Notes: generated from the sequence alone by a model not told the origin. Counted from the first letter of the stretch, positions 49,652 through 61,704 are shown. The stretch is DNA of 64,000 nt from Prunus persica (GCF_000346465.2 NC_034011.1:10863898-10927897), one strand, 5' to 3'. Numbers and translations: made by a program.

Positions 49652-50755
49652 ATGGTTGGAAGCATGAACACGAGAGGCAAAGCTGCCGCGATGGCTAGAT
49701 CCGCGACTACCCAAAGCCACTCCACCCACGATCCCGCGATCGACATGGTGGCACCGCACTCTCACACGCACGGCCACCGCCGCCGACATGGCGACTTCCC
49801 ATCAGGTGGACTCGTTACCACGCGACTAGGCGTCTGGAGCACTCAGCATTCCTCTCCAANNNNNNNNNNNNNNNNNNNNNNNNNNNNNNNNNNNNNNNNN
49901 NNNNNNNNNNNNNNNNNNNNNNNNNNNNNNNNNNNNNNNNNNNNNNNNNNNNNNNNNNNTGGGCTCCACACACTGTGGCCGAACCCCTATGCGTATCCAA
50001 GCAGACCTTAATCTAAGAGTTGACCAGCTAGCTCAGAGAATGGAAGACCAAACCGATCTAATGAGGCAGCTCATCAACCAAATAGGCTTTGCTCAAAACC
50101 TTGGCCTTGGACAACCAGGCGAGGAGAGAAGGATGGACGAACGCGCCGGCAGACGACTCGACGTCTGTGCCCGCTTGGGCCCGCAGGGAGATGTACATCA
50201 AAGGCTAGGCCCCCAAGGAGGTCGGCCAAACAACCATCGCAACGAGGATCGCGAAGAAAGGCGTTCAGCTGTCAACTCACAGAGAAGCACTCTCGAAAGG
50301 CTAGGCCCCCAGGGAGGCCAGTTGGACAACCCTCACAATGAGGACCATGAGGAAAGACGCTCCGTTACTCACTCTCGGAGAACCAATTCTCGTCGACAAG
50401 CTACAGAGAATCTTTCGCAGGCGCAGTCCACCAACACTCCAACTAGGCAGCCCAGGCGAGAAGGTCGACCCTCAGAGGACAATGAGGAAGTCAGTCAATA
50501 TCGTGGAGGTCGCCAACGTAACCGACCAGCAATGTGCGCAAAAGCTTCCTAAGACTTCGAGACTTGAAGACCGGAGGAAACTTCAAGGATTCACTACGTA
50601 AGGAGATGGACTAGGTGAGCTTTACGCCTTTCACCCTTGATATCGAGCAGCCGCTCACCCGAAGCGATTCTCGACGCCCTCGTTCATACACTTCAAAGGG
50701 GATTCCGATCCCGAGAGCCACTTAAAACACTTCAAAAATGTTATGATCCTCCACC
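49652..50755 (+). pseudogene. gag of element B, interrupted by gaps
   Basis: The likely start is MVGSMNTRG (ATG 49652). After a 100-base gap the frame continues with a coiled-coil stretch (DLNLRVDQLAQRMEDQTDLM) and LGPQG repeats separated by Arg/Glu-rich linkers. Near 50550 a stop follows CAKAS, and the gag core (HFKNVMILH) continues just before the 787-base gap. Only one copy is seen of the segment that is duplicated in A. Confidence 0.8.
49860..49959. other. Assembly gap, 100 N
   Basis: Exactly 100 N, probably a gap of unknown true length, within gag of element B. Confidence 0.95.
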
Positions 50756-51542
50756 NNNNNNNNNNNNNNNNNNNNNNNNNNNNNNNNNNNNNNNNNNNNN
50801 NNNNNNNNNNNNNNNNNNNNNNNNNNNNNNNNNNNNNNNNNNNNNNNNNNNNNNNNNNNNNNNNNNNNNNNNNNNNNNNNNNNNNNNNNNNNNNNNNNNN
50901 NNNNNNNNNNNNNNNNNNNNNNNNNNNNNNNNNNNNNNNNNNNNNNNNNNNNNNNNNNNNNNNNNNNNNNNNNNNNNNNNNNNNNNNNNNNNNNNNNNNN
51001 NNNNNNNNNNNNNNNNNNNNNNNNNNNNNNNNNNNNNNNNNNNNNNNNNNNNNNNNNNNNNNNNNNNNNNNNNNNNNNNNNNNNNNNNNNNNNNNNNNNN
51101 NNNNNNNNNNNNNNNNNNNNNNNNNNNNNNNNNNNNNNNNNNNNNNNNNNNNNNNNNNNNNNNNNNNNNNNNNNNNNNNNNNNNNNNNNNNNNNNNNNNN
51201 NNNNNNNNNNNNNNNNNNNNNNNNNNNNNNNNNNNNNNNNNNNNNNNNNNNNNNNNNNNNNNNNNNNNNNNNNNNNNNNNNNNNNNNNNNNNNNNNNNNN
51301 NNNNNNNNNNNNNNNNNNNNNNNNNNNNNNNNNNNNNNNNNNNNNNNNNNNNNNNNNNNNNNNNNNNNNNNNNNNNNNNNNNNNNNNNNNNNNNNNNNNN
51401 NNNNNNNNNNNNNNNNNNNNNNNNNNNNNNNNNNNNNNNNNNNNNNNNNNNNNNNNNNNNNNNNNNNNNNNNNNNNNNNNNNNNNNNNNNNNNNNNNNNN
51501 NNNNNNNNNNNNNNNNNNNNNNNNNNNNNNNNNNNNNNNNNN
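50756..51542. other. Assembly gap, 787 N
   Basis: Hides the gag core and zinc-knuckle region of element B. Open frames reported across it are artefacts. Confidence 0.95.
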
Positions 51543-52260
51543 AGACACCGCCAAGGAGCCCCTTCAGCATGGTCATTAAGGATTCACCACAATCCTACCC
51601 GACTCCCGAGGAGTCTGAGCTGACCCAGCACGGAAAAGTAGAGGAAGATCAAAACAGGCCACTGTGATCTCCCAAGTCTCGACCGACCTTCCACTAGCAG
51701 AAGACGATCCTGTGATCGGCTTCGAAAAGAAAGATCTGATCCGGCCTCGACATGCCCACATAACGACGCCCTTGTCATCAGCATTCAAATCACTCAGGCC
51801 CATGGTCGACCCGAATCCATGCAGATGAGGGCAGCGCAGCCAATATCCTACAACTGGCGGTCGTCCAACCGATGGGCTTGGAGACAAAGATCAACAAGTT
51901 AGCTAGATCGATGACTGGCTTTAATGGTGCAACAACGGTTACCGTGGGCACGATAGACCTCGACGTCTACTCCCCACCTGTGATCAGCCTGCAAACATTC
52001 ATGGTCATTAATGAGGTCTCACCCTACAACGGCATCCTGGGCAGACCATGGATTGGCAAGATCAATGCCATCACCTCTGCCACACATCAGAAAATTCGGT
52101 ACCCAATCCCTGGGGGCGGTGTCGGCCAAATCAACAGCGATCAAGCAATGGCGAGGAAATGTTCAACCCAAAGGCTGAAGAAAGGCAAACAAGCGCAGTT
52201 TCTCCCTGTGAGCCAGGCAGATCTGGAGGAGGTAGAGCAACCGAATCTTGCTATCTTATA
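51543..52260 (+). pseudogene. Retropepsin-like protease of element B
   Basis: The first part, up to about 51800, is the end of gag and the linker (ISQVSTDLPL, then DPVIGFEKKDLI) with frameshifts. The protease follows with IHADEGSAANILQL, carrying D-E-G at the catalytic position, and VINEVSPYNGILGRPW. The frame is open from about 51810 to the TAG at 52258. The Asp that A has lost is kept here. Confidence 0.75.
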
Positions 52261-52846
52261 GCAATCAAAGCGTCAGGACCAAGCCGAGGAAATCCGTCCA
52301 GAGCTCTTTTCGGAAGAAGGATGGAAACCCGAGGAGGACGTCGAGTTAATACCCTTGGATCCTGACCAGCCCGACAGGAAAGCGAGGATTGGCTCGCGCT
52401 TAAGCCCATAAGAAAAGGTGGAGCTTACCACATTCCTCCAGAGCAACAAAGACATGTTCGCATGGTCGCCATCAGACATGCCTGGCATCGACCCAAACAT
52501 CATCTGTCATCGACTCCACGTCAACCCCGGGTGCAAGCCAGTGGCGCAGAAGAGACGCAACTTCGCACCCGAGCGAGTCGCTATCATCGAAGCCGAGATT
52601 GACAAACTCCTAGCTGCCGGCTTCATCGAAGAGGTCTCCTACTCAGAATGGCTTGCCAACGTTGTCTTGGTGGCAAAACAAGAAAAGGGCCAATGGAGAG
52701 TTTGCGTCGATTACACAGACCTCAACAAGGCATGCCCTAAAGACAACTTCCCATTGCCGAGAATCGACCAATTCATGGATTCCACTTCTGGCAATCAGCT
52801 GCTCAGCTTCATGGACGCCTACTCCGACTATAACCAAATCCTGATG
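52261..52846 (+). pseudogene. PR-RT linker and reverse transcriptase start of B
   Basis: A single copy of the WKPEEDVELIPLD linker is followed by MELTTFLQSNKDMFAW, EAEIDKLLAAGFIEEV, WRVCVDYTDLNKACPKD and FMDAYSDYNQI. The YVDD region falls in the next gap. A stop occurs after GSRLSP (about 52410). Confidence 0.88.
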
Positions 52847-53616
52847 NNNNNNNNNNNNNNNNNNNNNNNNNNNNNNNNNNNNNNNNNNNNNNNNNNNNNN
52901 NNNNNNNNNNNNNNNNNNNNNNNNNNNNNNNNNNNNNNNNNNNNNNNNNNNNNNNNNNNNNNNNNNNNNNNNNNNNNNNNNNNNNNNNNNNNNNNNNNNN
53001 NNNNNNNNNNNNNNNNNNNNNNNNNNNNNNNNNNNNNNNNNNNNNNNNNNNNNNNNNNNNNNNNNNNNNNNNNNNNNNNNNNNNNNNNNNNNNNNNNNNN
53101 NNNNNNNNNNNNNNNNNNNNNNNNNNNNNNNNNNNNNNNNNNNNNNNNNNNNNNNNNNNNNNNNNNNNNNNNNNNNNNNNNNNNNNNNNNNNNNNNNNNN
53201 NNNNNNNNNNNNNNNNNNNNNNNNNNNNNNNNNNNNNNNNNNNNNNNNNNNNNNNNNNNNNNNNNNNNNNNNNNNNNNNNNNNNNNNNNNNNNNNNNNNN
53301 NNNNNNNNNNNNNNNNNNNNNNNNNNNNNNNNNNNNNNNNNNNNNNNNNNNNNNNNNNNNNNNNNNNNNNNNNNNNNNNNNNNNNNNNNNNNNNNNNNNN
53401 NNNNNNNNNNNNNNNNNNNNNNNNNNNNNNNNNNNNNNNNNNNNNNNNNNNNNNNNNNNNNNNNNNNNNNNNNNNNNNNNNNNNNNNNNNNNNNNNNNNN
53501 NNNNNNNNNNNNNNNNNNNNNNNNNNNNNNNNNNNNNNNNNNNNNNNNNNNNNNNNNNNNNNNNNNNNNNNNNNNNNNNNNNNNNNNNNNNNNNNNNNNN
53601 NNNNNNNNNNNNNNNN
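52847..53616. other. Assembly gap, 770 N
   Basis: Hides the catalytic RT region and most of the first RNase H of element B. Confidence 0.95.
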
Positions 53617-54340
53617 AAGCTCATCGAGTCATCGTCATGACTGACTTTCCTTTGAGATCAATCCTCCACCTTTGAGATCAATCCTCCATAGCCCTGATGC
53701 TTCTCAGCGACTCATGAAGTGCCAATATGACCTCCTCTACGGGCTAAAAACTGCAATAAAAGCCCAGGCTTTAGCAGACTTCGTCGTAGAATTCACCCCG
53801 TCAGCCGAAAAGGAGAACTTGGTCAACAAAAGTTCAAAAGCAGACGGGAACTCCGCAGAACCTAGCCAACCCAGAGACATGTGGCAGTTGCGCGTAGACG
53901 GAGCGTCTAACCAAAAGGAGCCGGAGCAGGGGTCGTCATCACCACTCCAGATGGAACCCTGTTGGAGCAAGCTATTACGCTTGGCTTCCCGGCCTCGAAC
54001 AACGAGGCAGAATACGAGGCATTGCTCGCCGGCCTACGCTTGGCAAAAGAGCTCGCAATCAAAAAGCTAGCCATCTACTCAGACTCACAATTGATCACGA
54101 ATCAAGCCTCAGGTGAATACATGGCAAAGCACCCAAGGATGATCTTGTACCTTGACAAAGTCCAAGAGATGTTGAAGGCATTTCCCACCTTCACCATCCA
54201 ACAAGTGCCCCGGGCAGAGAACGCTCATGCAGACGCACTGGCAAGCCTAGGATCAGCGCTGGATACCCAGTTCAGACGCTCCATCCCGGTCGAACACCTT
54301 GACCGACCAAGCATTGAAGAAATAGAGCTAATCGATACCA
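53617..54340 (+). pseudogene. RNase H regions of element B
   Basis: After the gap the frame reads HRVIVMTDFPLRSIL (first RNase H). A 20-base tandem duplication (about 53646-53685) then shifts the frame. The second RNase H follows with WQLRVDGASNQK, a one-base shift, [21 protein letters not shown] and ENAHADALASLG. All four acidic positions are visible, but the frame is broken between the first and second. Confidence 0.8.
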
Positions 54341-55598
54341 TGCAGATTGACGAGGACCCCAGTTGGCAAGACCCCATCATCGACTATTTGACGAATGGAA
54401 ACCTGCCAACAGAGAAGTCCGAAGCTAGAAAGGTCCAGCAGAAGGCCACGAGATACTACATGCACGGCAACAAGCTCATCCGCAGATCATACTCCGGCCC
54501 TCATCTCACCTGCATAAAGTACCCTCAAACACTTGAGGGTCTCTGCAAAATTCACGACGGCGAGTGTGGCAACCACTCTGGGGGCAGGTCGCTCGCCCAG
54601 AAAGCTCTAAACATAGGCTACTTCTGGCCTACCATGCGTCACGACTCCGCTGAATATGTCAAGAAGTGTGATCGCTGTCAGCGATACAAGCCGATCCCTA
54701 ACCTGCCTGCCAAAGTCTATCATCCGCAAAACAGTCCATAGCCGTTTATGCAATGGGCCATCGACCTAGTGGGTCCCTTGCCACCAGCGCCCGCCAAGAA
54801 AGAAATGATGATCGTCGCCACCGACTACTTTACTAAATGGATCGAGGCCGAAGCTCTATCCTCTACTAGAGAAGCCGATGTGGAGCGATTCATCTGGAGA
54901 AACATCATATGCCAGTTTGGCTGCCCACAGTCGCTGGTTACCGACAATGGCTCACAGTTCATTGGCAAGCAGATCACCGCCTTTTTTGCAAAATACAAGA
55001 TCAAGCAGCACTTGTCCACCCCGAGGTATCCACAAGGAAATGGACAAGCCGAGGCATCCAACAAAGTCATATTAGACTGCTTGAAGAAAAGGCTGGAAGG
55101 CGCCGAAGGAAAGTGGGTGGATGAACCCCCCGGAGTATTATGGGCTTATCGCACCACCAAACGAAGATCGACTGGTGAAACTCCATTCTCCCTCGCCTAT
55201 GGAACGGAAGCGATCATACCACCTCACATCACTATCCCCCCATAAGCTTGGAAGTGGGCAGTGTTGATCAGAACTCCGAGCAGATGAGGCTCAACCGCGA
55301 CTTACTTGAAGGCAAACGTGAGAAGACCATTATCCGGGTCGCCTCCTATCAGCAGCAGTTGAAGTCTTACCACGACAAAAGAGCTAAGGTCAGACAGTTT
55401 CAACCAGGCGACATCGTGCTAAGAAAGGCTTTCATCACTGCACCGAGGCAAGGGTCAAAAAAGATGAATCCTAACTGGGAGGGTCCTTACATGATCAGCC
55501 GGTCTGGGGGCAGAGGAAGCTACACACTCGACACTATGGAGGGGAAGGAAATACCACGACAATGGAATGTTCACCATCTTCGAAAGTATTATCCGTAG
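54341..55598 (+). pseudogene. Integrase of element B
   Basis: H-H-C-C finger (NHSGG, KKCDRCQ), core D in AIDLVG, D in VTDNGSQF, E in NGQAEASN, and a C-terminal module with FQPGDIVLRK and NWEGPY. TAG at 54739-54741 replaces a Trp codon (NSP stop PFMQW), and a one-base loss near 55240 shifts the frame. The end at 55598 (HLRKYYP) looks like the natural C-terminus. Confidence 0.9.
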
Positions 55599-55739
55599 CA
55601 CCTCCTCCTGACTGCTAGAAGTTCTAAGTTTTGTACCAAGTTGTTTCCATTTTCGAATAAAGGACTGTAATCTTATGAATATCAATATAAGTTCAGTTTC
55701 TCATTCCAAAATGTCTCATCTGCCCACAAAACACAACAT

Positions 55740-56420
55740 TTGCCCATAAGCAGCGTCCTTCGGGAAACGCAGGGTACGCCAGGAATTTCCTAGCGGAGAT
55801 ATCCAAGTTCCTATCCGTTTCCTAAGGGAGGCAGGATGGTCACACATTTGCCCATAAGCAGCGTCCTTCGGGAGACGCAGGGTACGCCAGGAATTTCCTA
55901 AGGGAGATATCCAGGTTCTTATCCGTTTCCTAAGGGAGGCAGGATAGTCACACAGTTGCCCATAAGGAGCGTCCTAAGGGAGACGCAGGGTGACGACAAA
56001 ACGCGTCCGTTTGGAGACGTAGCCCGCTAAAAAAGCGTCCTAAGGGAGACGCAGGGTGCTCCAGGAGTTTCTTAAAAGGGGGTCGCCATGCTTCCTGCGG
56101 GAAATATCCAGGTTCCTATCCGTTTCCTAAGGGAGGCAGGATAGTCACACAGTTGCCCATAAGTAGCGTCCTACGGGAGACGCAGGGCGACGATCAAGGC
56201 ATTCTACGAGATGTGCAGAACATACCCGGAATCTCTCAAGGGGGACCCTGGTACTCGCCAACTTCCTAAGGGAAATCATCCTAGAGATGTGCAGAACACA
56301 CCCGGAGTCTCTCAAGGGGGACCCTGGTGCTCGCCAACTTCGTAAAGGGAATCATCCTACGGATATGCAGTGCATGCCCGGAGTCCTTCAAAGGGGACCC
56401 TGGTACTCACAAATCTCTAA
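55740..56420. repeat. 3' tandem repeats of element B (108-bp and 76-bp units)
   Basis: TGCCCATAAG starts units at 55741, 55849 and 55957 (108 bp apart) and a variant at 56154. A second family with ATGTGCAGAACA follows at 56211, 56287 and 56363 (76 bp apart). Both are built from a short GTTTCCTAAGGGAG-like theme. They bear no visible likeness to the 97-bp array at the same place in A. Confidence 0.85.
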
Positions 56421-56784
56421 AGGAGGACGTGCAATCAAAACATAGGCTGGTTACTCAAGCAGTTCACAAGTCAAATATGCAAGTTGAAGTTGGAAAATGT
56501 AACTGAAATTTCCATAACAAACAGACCAACCGGCCAAGTTTAACAAAAAGAAGATGGTCAAATAAAGACCAATTATTCTAAACAAAAAAGCAAACTACAA
56601 AAGCTGAAAAGAAACAAAAAAGAGTCTTCGTCTACTTGGAGACGCCAGCAGAAGACTTTTAAGCTGCAGCCTCTTCGGCATCCACCTGACTAGCTACGTC
56701 TTCAGCAACTCCATCTGCCTAAACCGTGACATCTGCCATCATCTCGTCTACTGCATCTACCTCTGCTTCATCCTCTCCGGTTAC

Positions 56785-58852
56785 TTACTCTTCAAATCTC
56801 CCTTCCATAGGGGGTGAGTCGGGGCAGAGCATCTCGATGTCTACATCGTCAATCGCATACAAGGAATCAGTCCCATTTGCGCAGTGCAAGTAGCCCAACT
56901 TGTACGCATCTATGGTGGCTTCAGACTTGGATTCTTTGGCAGACTTATGATAGGCATGAAACCTAGCCAGGAGTTTGTCATAGCTAAGGGAGATGTCCGT
57001 ATTCTTGCGCTCAAGACGAAAGAAGGCATCTTTTCGACTAGCCAAATCAGCAGCGGAAGAGTTGAGCTCGGAATCCTTCTCGGTAAGGGAGTTTTTCAGC
57101 CCAGATATCATCGCCCTCAAATCAGACGTCTTCTTCTCATAGTGGGCCTGCTCGGCGGAAAGCTGGCTGGCCAATTCAGCATTCTTCTTCTCCAACCCGC
57201 TGAGCTGGGCAGAAGAGGGGGCAACAGCAGATGAGTTCCGAATAGTCTCAGCAGCAAAAATCAGTCCTTTTTGAATCAGATGGAATGACGCTTCCCTTTG
57301 TTTTTCCAAGGAAAGACATGAGAAAGTGCCAAGATCGCCAGCCTGACGAATGTGATCGACCAACTCAGCACAGGATGACGGATTTGATAGGAAGTTCGTC
57401 TTGAGCAGATCAGATACGCATGCATCCCCTACAGAGCTAGGCTTGTTCACCTTAGGACCAACTGCCGACGTGGAGGAAGAACCCTTAACCCGGGCAGATG
57501 ACTCTCTCATCTTCTTAGCCTCCGCTAACTTCATCTCCAAAGGAGTCAATAATGCTGGATCATGAGCAGACCTCCCGTTTCGATCTCCATCTTTTGACCG
57601 ATGCAGACGACTTGAACTTGTAGGAGGAATGTCTGCATCTCTTTGACGCTCGACAGAACTAGGTCGGGCACGAGCCGTTTCACGAAACATATCATAGTTG
57701 TCGAGCGTGTCAGCAGGAGGCTCGGGTGGAACACCCCGAATACCGCGCATACCACCAACCTTCGTGCTATCTGCACCCACAAGATGCTTGACCCTGGTAG
57801 ATGATGAGGGAGCAGACCCCACTTGAGTCTTCTCAGCAGAAGGAAGCCTTGGTTTCTTCCTCGATGGAGACCCATCCTTCGCATGCGAAGAAGTAGCTTT
57901 ACCTCTTGAAGATTTGGCAGCAACTTTTCTCTTTGAGAGAGATTCAGCAGAACATTCTTCCTGTCTGCCAAGCAGATCATCGGGGTCAGGACCGTTCTGC
58001 TTCCACCTTTCGACATCCTCGGCAGGGGGCAGACCACCGTCTTCCTCCCGGTACTCACTAAACAGCCAGCGCCACTCGCGAAACCTTAGAGGGATGTTCA
58101 AAGCACGGCGGACCTTAGCCATGTCCGGCCCAAGCTCCAATTGCTTGCTAATGTCACTCACTGCAAGCAGAAGACAGAAGTTAGTCAGCCGCACTTCAAG
58201 AAATTCAAATAAAAAGAGCGCATCAAAAATTGCAAAGAGACGTACCATCGCAATAGGTGATGGGAACAAGTGGGCCGTCACCGACATCGCCTTCCCACCG
58301 TCCGCTGACCTCCAGCACGTCATCATGCCAAGCGTGATCCCCTTGACTAAGACTGTTGAACAGCTTGGCCTTGTAGACGCGAACTTGGGCATACTGCTCG
58401 AAGTGCCTCACTTCGAAGAAATAAAAGAACTCTCGCACCGTCAGCTCCAACGTGAAGAAACGACTCAGATTCTCGAAGCACATGATCGCCCGGTAAGCAT
58501 TTGGAGTACACTGGCTCGGAGCACACCCCATGGCGCAGAACACCTCCTTGAAAAGCTTTGACAGCGGGAATTTGAAGCCCAAGGAGAAGTAAAAAGGATG
58601 GAAGGTGATGATCCTAGCATCAAGGTCATTCGCATCCACCAAAGGCTCGTTGTCCTTCCGAGACTTCAATAGCTTGACTCGCACGTCATCTGGAATGGCA
58701 GACGCATAAGCGGCCCGCCACTTCTGGAACTGAGCATCAGTCGTGACGCGGTGCAAGTTGGCCACGAACTTCTTACTGTGCACTATGGAGCCTCCCCATA
58801 AATACAAAGGGACCTGAGAACTTGGAGCCTTGCTACCATCTCCGGAAGACAT
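56785..58852 (-). CDS. Antisense two-exon gene of element B, intact
   Basis: Exon 1 58852-58246, intron 58245-58161 (85 bp, GTACGT..TTGCAG), exon 2 58160-56785. Splicing gives 1983 nt, 660 residues, with no internal stop; without splicing a stop follows within a few codons. The N-terminal third (about 20-210) has YLWGG, FVANLHRVTTDAQ, FPLSKLFKEVF, CAPSQCTPNAYRA and VREFFYFFEVR, resembling the 'putative gypsy type transposon' domain (PF04195-like). The middle is Ser-rich with basic patches (KRKVAAKSSRGK, SRKKPR) that could be nuclear signals. Residues about 480-600 form a coiled coil. An in-frame tail beyond the stop (to about 56660) is acidic like that of A, so the stop at 56785 may be a recent truncation. 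Function is unknown. Confidence 0.8.
58161..58245 (-). other. Predicted intron in antisense gene of B
   Basis: 85 bp starting GTACGT after TATTGCGATG, ending CTTGCAG, with CTGACTAAC before the acceptor. It interrupts the same codon as in A (phase 1). It is needed here for an open frame. Confidence 0.75.
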
Positions 58853-59857
58853 GGTTGATCAACAAGTAGCTGCAAAAAGAAAAAAAAATTCTACATGTTA
58901 GAATGCAAAAAAAAAAAAAAAAAAAAAAAAACAGCAGCAGCAGCAAATAGAAAAAAAAAAAAAAAGAAGAAAAAAAATTGAGGCTGCTTGGATCAGCCCA
59001 GGTCAAAAGGAGGCAGCCCAGCAGCGGACGAGGCCCAGCTCGCGCATGGCCCAGCGCACATCCCAGCTAGGCCTGTTCTCCAGCTCCAGCACCCAAGGCC
59101 CTCCTGGTTAGCAAGGAGGCCCACATCGGCAAGACCAGCCCCAGCGCGCGTCGTGGCCCAACTCGATCGAAGCCCAGCTCCTCCCAGCTCGTGGCCCAGC
59201 GCCTCCTGCCCAGCAGCATCTCCAGGCCACTGCTCCGAAGCCCAGTGCCTTGGGCTTAGCTCTTCCACGCGTAGCCCACATCTCGCGCCAGGCCCAGCAT
59301 CTCCATGTCTCAGCTGCAGCCTGCCTGCTTCAGCAAGAGCCCATTCCGCACCAGGTCAGAAGCCTCTAGACCTCCAATGCGAACCCAAGATGTGCAACCC
59401 CCAACCTGCTGACCTGCCAACGCCTCCAGCTATGCTCCAGGGCATAGACATGCACTCCTTCCAGCTTCCTTTTGACTAGAAGGCATGATCCAAGCTGCCA
59501 AAAATCGGAACAAAGACAAAAAAAAATATATAACCCAAGTCTAATTACCTTGGTTGTACGATGGAGGCAAGAGCTCAAGAAGAAGGAAAAAATTCTCCAA
59601 GGCTTACTCTCTCTCACTAATGAAATCGGAATGGATTTTGGATGTGAAGAATAAATTGGAGGAGCCCTACATTTATAAGGATAAAAATTCCTTGACCTAC
59701 AAGGAATCGCAAATTCTTTCCAACCTGGGAGTTCATAAAATTGGCAAGTCAAACACCTCCTCTACGCAGGAGCCCAAGTCCACGAAGGAAGCCCAGTTAC
59801 AGCTGGACAGCCCAACGGATAATTTACATCTCCTACATGCCACCATGCGCCATGCAA
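58853..59857 (-). promoter_or_regulatory. Putative promoter, leader exon and leader intron of the antisense gene in B
   Basis: Read on the minus strand. TGGGCT boxes (59814-59809, 59795-59790, 59776-59771) precede TTATAAA (59678-59672). A leader exon of about 100 bases then reaches a donor CAAG/GTAATT at 59548. The acceptor CTTTTTGCAG ends at 58870, 17 bases before the ATG. The implied leader intron of about 680 bp holds many further TGGGCY motifs, (GCT)n and long T runs. The promoter block aligns with 1054-1260 in A, with three boxes and the TATA-like site in register. Transcription is inferred. Confidence 0.55.
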
Positions 59858-59872
59858 AAGCTGGGGGGCATT
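59858..59872 (+). other. Polypurine tract of element B
   Basis: AAGCTGGGGGGCATT lies directly before the 3' LTR, the same as in A. Confidence 0.85.
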
Positions 59873-60569
59873 TGTGGGAACCTAATTAAATCAAACCCTA
59901 GGTCAAATAATTCCTACCATTTGGGGATTATTTGACCAAATTGGGAGTCAATCAACCTAATTAGGAGTTACTCAATTTAATTGGGAATTATCCAATTAAA
60001 ATTGAACGTTACCTAATTATGTTGAGATTTGATTTGGTTAATTACCACGATCCCCAATTAAATGAGAAGTTACCTAATTGAATCGGGATTTAATTTGATA
60101 CCTACCACAATTAGGGATTTGATTTACCCTAATAAATCAAATCCCTAATTAATCAAATCAATTCCAAAAAGGGGAGGAATAATTCCCTTCCATCTACGGA
60201 ATTATTCCTCTGAAACCCTAGCCTCCGAGACTACTATAAAAGCATAGCCACACACAATGGTTGAGGTACACCTAAAATCTTACTAAAATCTTTGCAGAAA
60301 ATTCCTCTCAAACCCTAGCTACCTCCTCTCTTTCTCTCTTTTACATAAGGCTCCGGCCGCCCGATTTATATTATAAACACATCCCGTACCCTATTTTAGC
60401 TATCGTTTCTCTAAAGATCGATTGAACTGACTTAGGCATCGGAGGGCCTTTGGCCAACACCCCCCGGGTGTGGTCTTTTACTCCGATCTGTTTTGCAGGG
60501 AGAAAGAGAGGCGGAGAAGACGAAGGAATCTTGGGCGAATATTCTCCCGTGAGATTATTTGCACAAACA
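59873..60569 (+). repeat. 3' LTR of element B
   Basis: 697 bp, matching 48859-49554 with about a dozen substitutions and one single-base indel. It ends in GCACAAACA, followed by the TSD AGTTC (60570-60574). Confidence 0.95.
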
Positions 60570-60574
60570 AGTTC

Positions 60575-61704
60575 CATTTTAACGGGACCTAATATATTTA
60601 GGTGTTTATTTGGGTTCGGTTTAGTTTATGTAATTCTTGGACTTAGGAATTAGGGATTTTTTTTTTATAAAAAATATCGAGAATATATTGGTTAACTATC
60701 ACACAATAGTGTAGTTAGGCAAATATGTACTATCACAATACAAGTGACATGTTGCATACTCATTAGCCTCGTGAAAAAAGTTGGATACTCCAATCAACTA
60801 GACAATGCAATTATACCAACTATTGTTATATTATTTACTTTTATCTCTATAAAAAGTAAGCAGGTGATAGGAGATGATATTGTATTATAAAATATAGGCG
60901 GAACCAATATACCTATTAATTTTGAAGTAGGTAACATTGTCTCATTCAGAACAGTAGATTTATTTATTTAAGCTCCTTGCTTGCAGCATGAAAATGATAA
61001 TTACTCCTTTACATACTCCCTTGGACATGCGCTAAAAATGAAAATATTACAGTTACAAGCTAACCGATAATGAAAATTTTTGCTTTTTATTTTCTTCAAC
61101 TGAGTTTGGAGTTTTATTAAAATAAAGGGCATACATTTTGAATTTGTAGACAAATGCTGAGAGAGGAAATTGGGTGCGACTAGACTCCGTATGAGAGCTG
61201 CATGCAGGCCATGGGTGGTCTTGGCTCCTCCAACCTACATGTGGTTGTCTTTAGAATATTTGCACTGCACCCTTCAGAAAATGTCATCCGGCTCCGCTAG
61301 ACTAAATGGTTATTGCCTAAGGTGAAAAGTTTTATATCATCTTTTTTTCTCAAGTGATGGTTTTCAAAAAGGTTAATGCTGGAAGCCTATTTTTTTTTTT
61401 CACATTTTAAAAAAAAATATTAAAAGAACTCTCGATTGGCCCTTCAAGTCGAGTTTATACAGAGTAGAAGAAATTGCCCCCACGGTGCATGAATGAGCAT
61501 AACAGGAATTTCTAGCAACAAAACTATATTGTTAAGTTTCCATCAAGTCTTTCAAGATGGGGTTGTGGTGTAGCTCATGGTTTCATATAGCTTTCTCGTA
61601 TCTCTTTATTTGGATAGAAAAACAAAAACTGAAACTATAACTATAGGTCTTTACCTCAACCTATTTCTTTCACATTTTCATAGCCTTCTGTTTTTTGTTT
61701 CTCA
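60575..61704. other. Upstream flank of the ABCG 5'-half pseudogene
   Basis: About 60835-61060 shares sequence with 39887-40130, upstream of the intact ABCG10-like gene. The last 40 bases (TCATAGCCTTCTG..TTTCTCA before ATG) match the leader of the intact gene. No other gene is seen. Confidence 0.55.

Larger units (their letters stand above)
48859..60569 (+). mobile_element. Element B: complete Tat-type Ty3/gypsy LTR retrotransposon
   Basis: An 11.7-kb element on the plus strand lies between LTRs of 696 and 697 bp, with a perfect 5-bp duplication AGTTC (48854-48858 and 60570-60574). Its order matches element A: LTR, primer site, gag, protease, RT, second RNase H, integrase, tandem repeats, antisense gene, polypurine tract, LTR. 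The two elements share primer site, polypurine tract, gag-pol and antisense gene. Their 3' repeats differ completely. The LTRs of B differ at about a dozen positions by eye, so B is of similar age to A. pol has frameshifts and stops, and three gaps hide parts of gag, RT and RNase H. Confidence 0.95.

Noticed and set aside
50637..53644. Long ORFs on both strands between 50637-51623 and 52418-53644
   Set aside because: They consist largely of N. Only the gag and RT ends next to the gaps are real.
58988..59479. 163-codon Pro/Ala/Ser-rich ORF
   Set aside because: Opposite strand of the GC-rich leader region of the antisense gene. The reading is driven by repeated AGCCCAGC and is not conserved in A.
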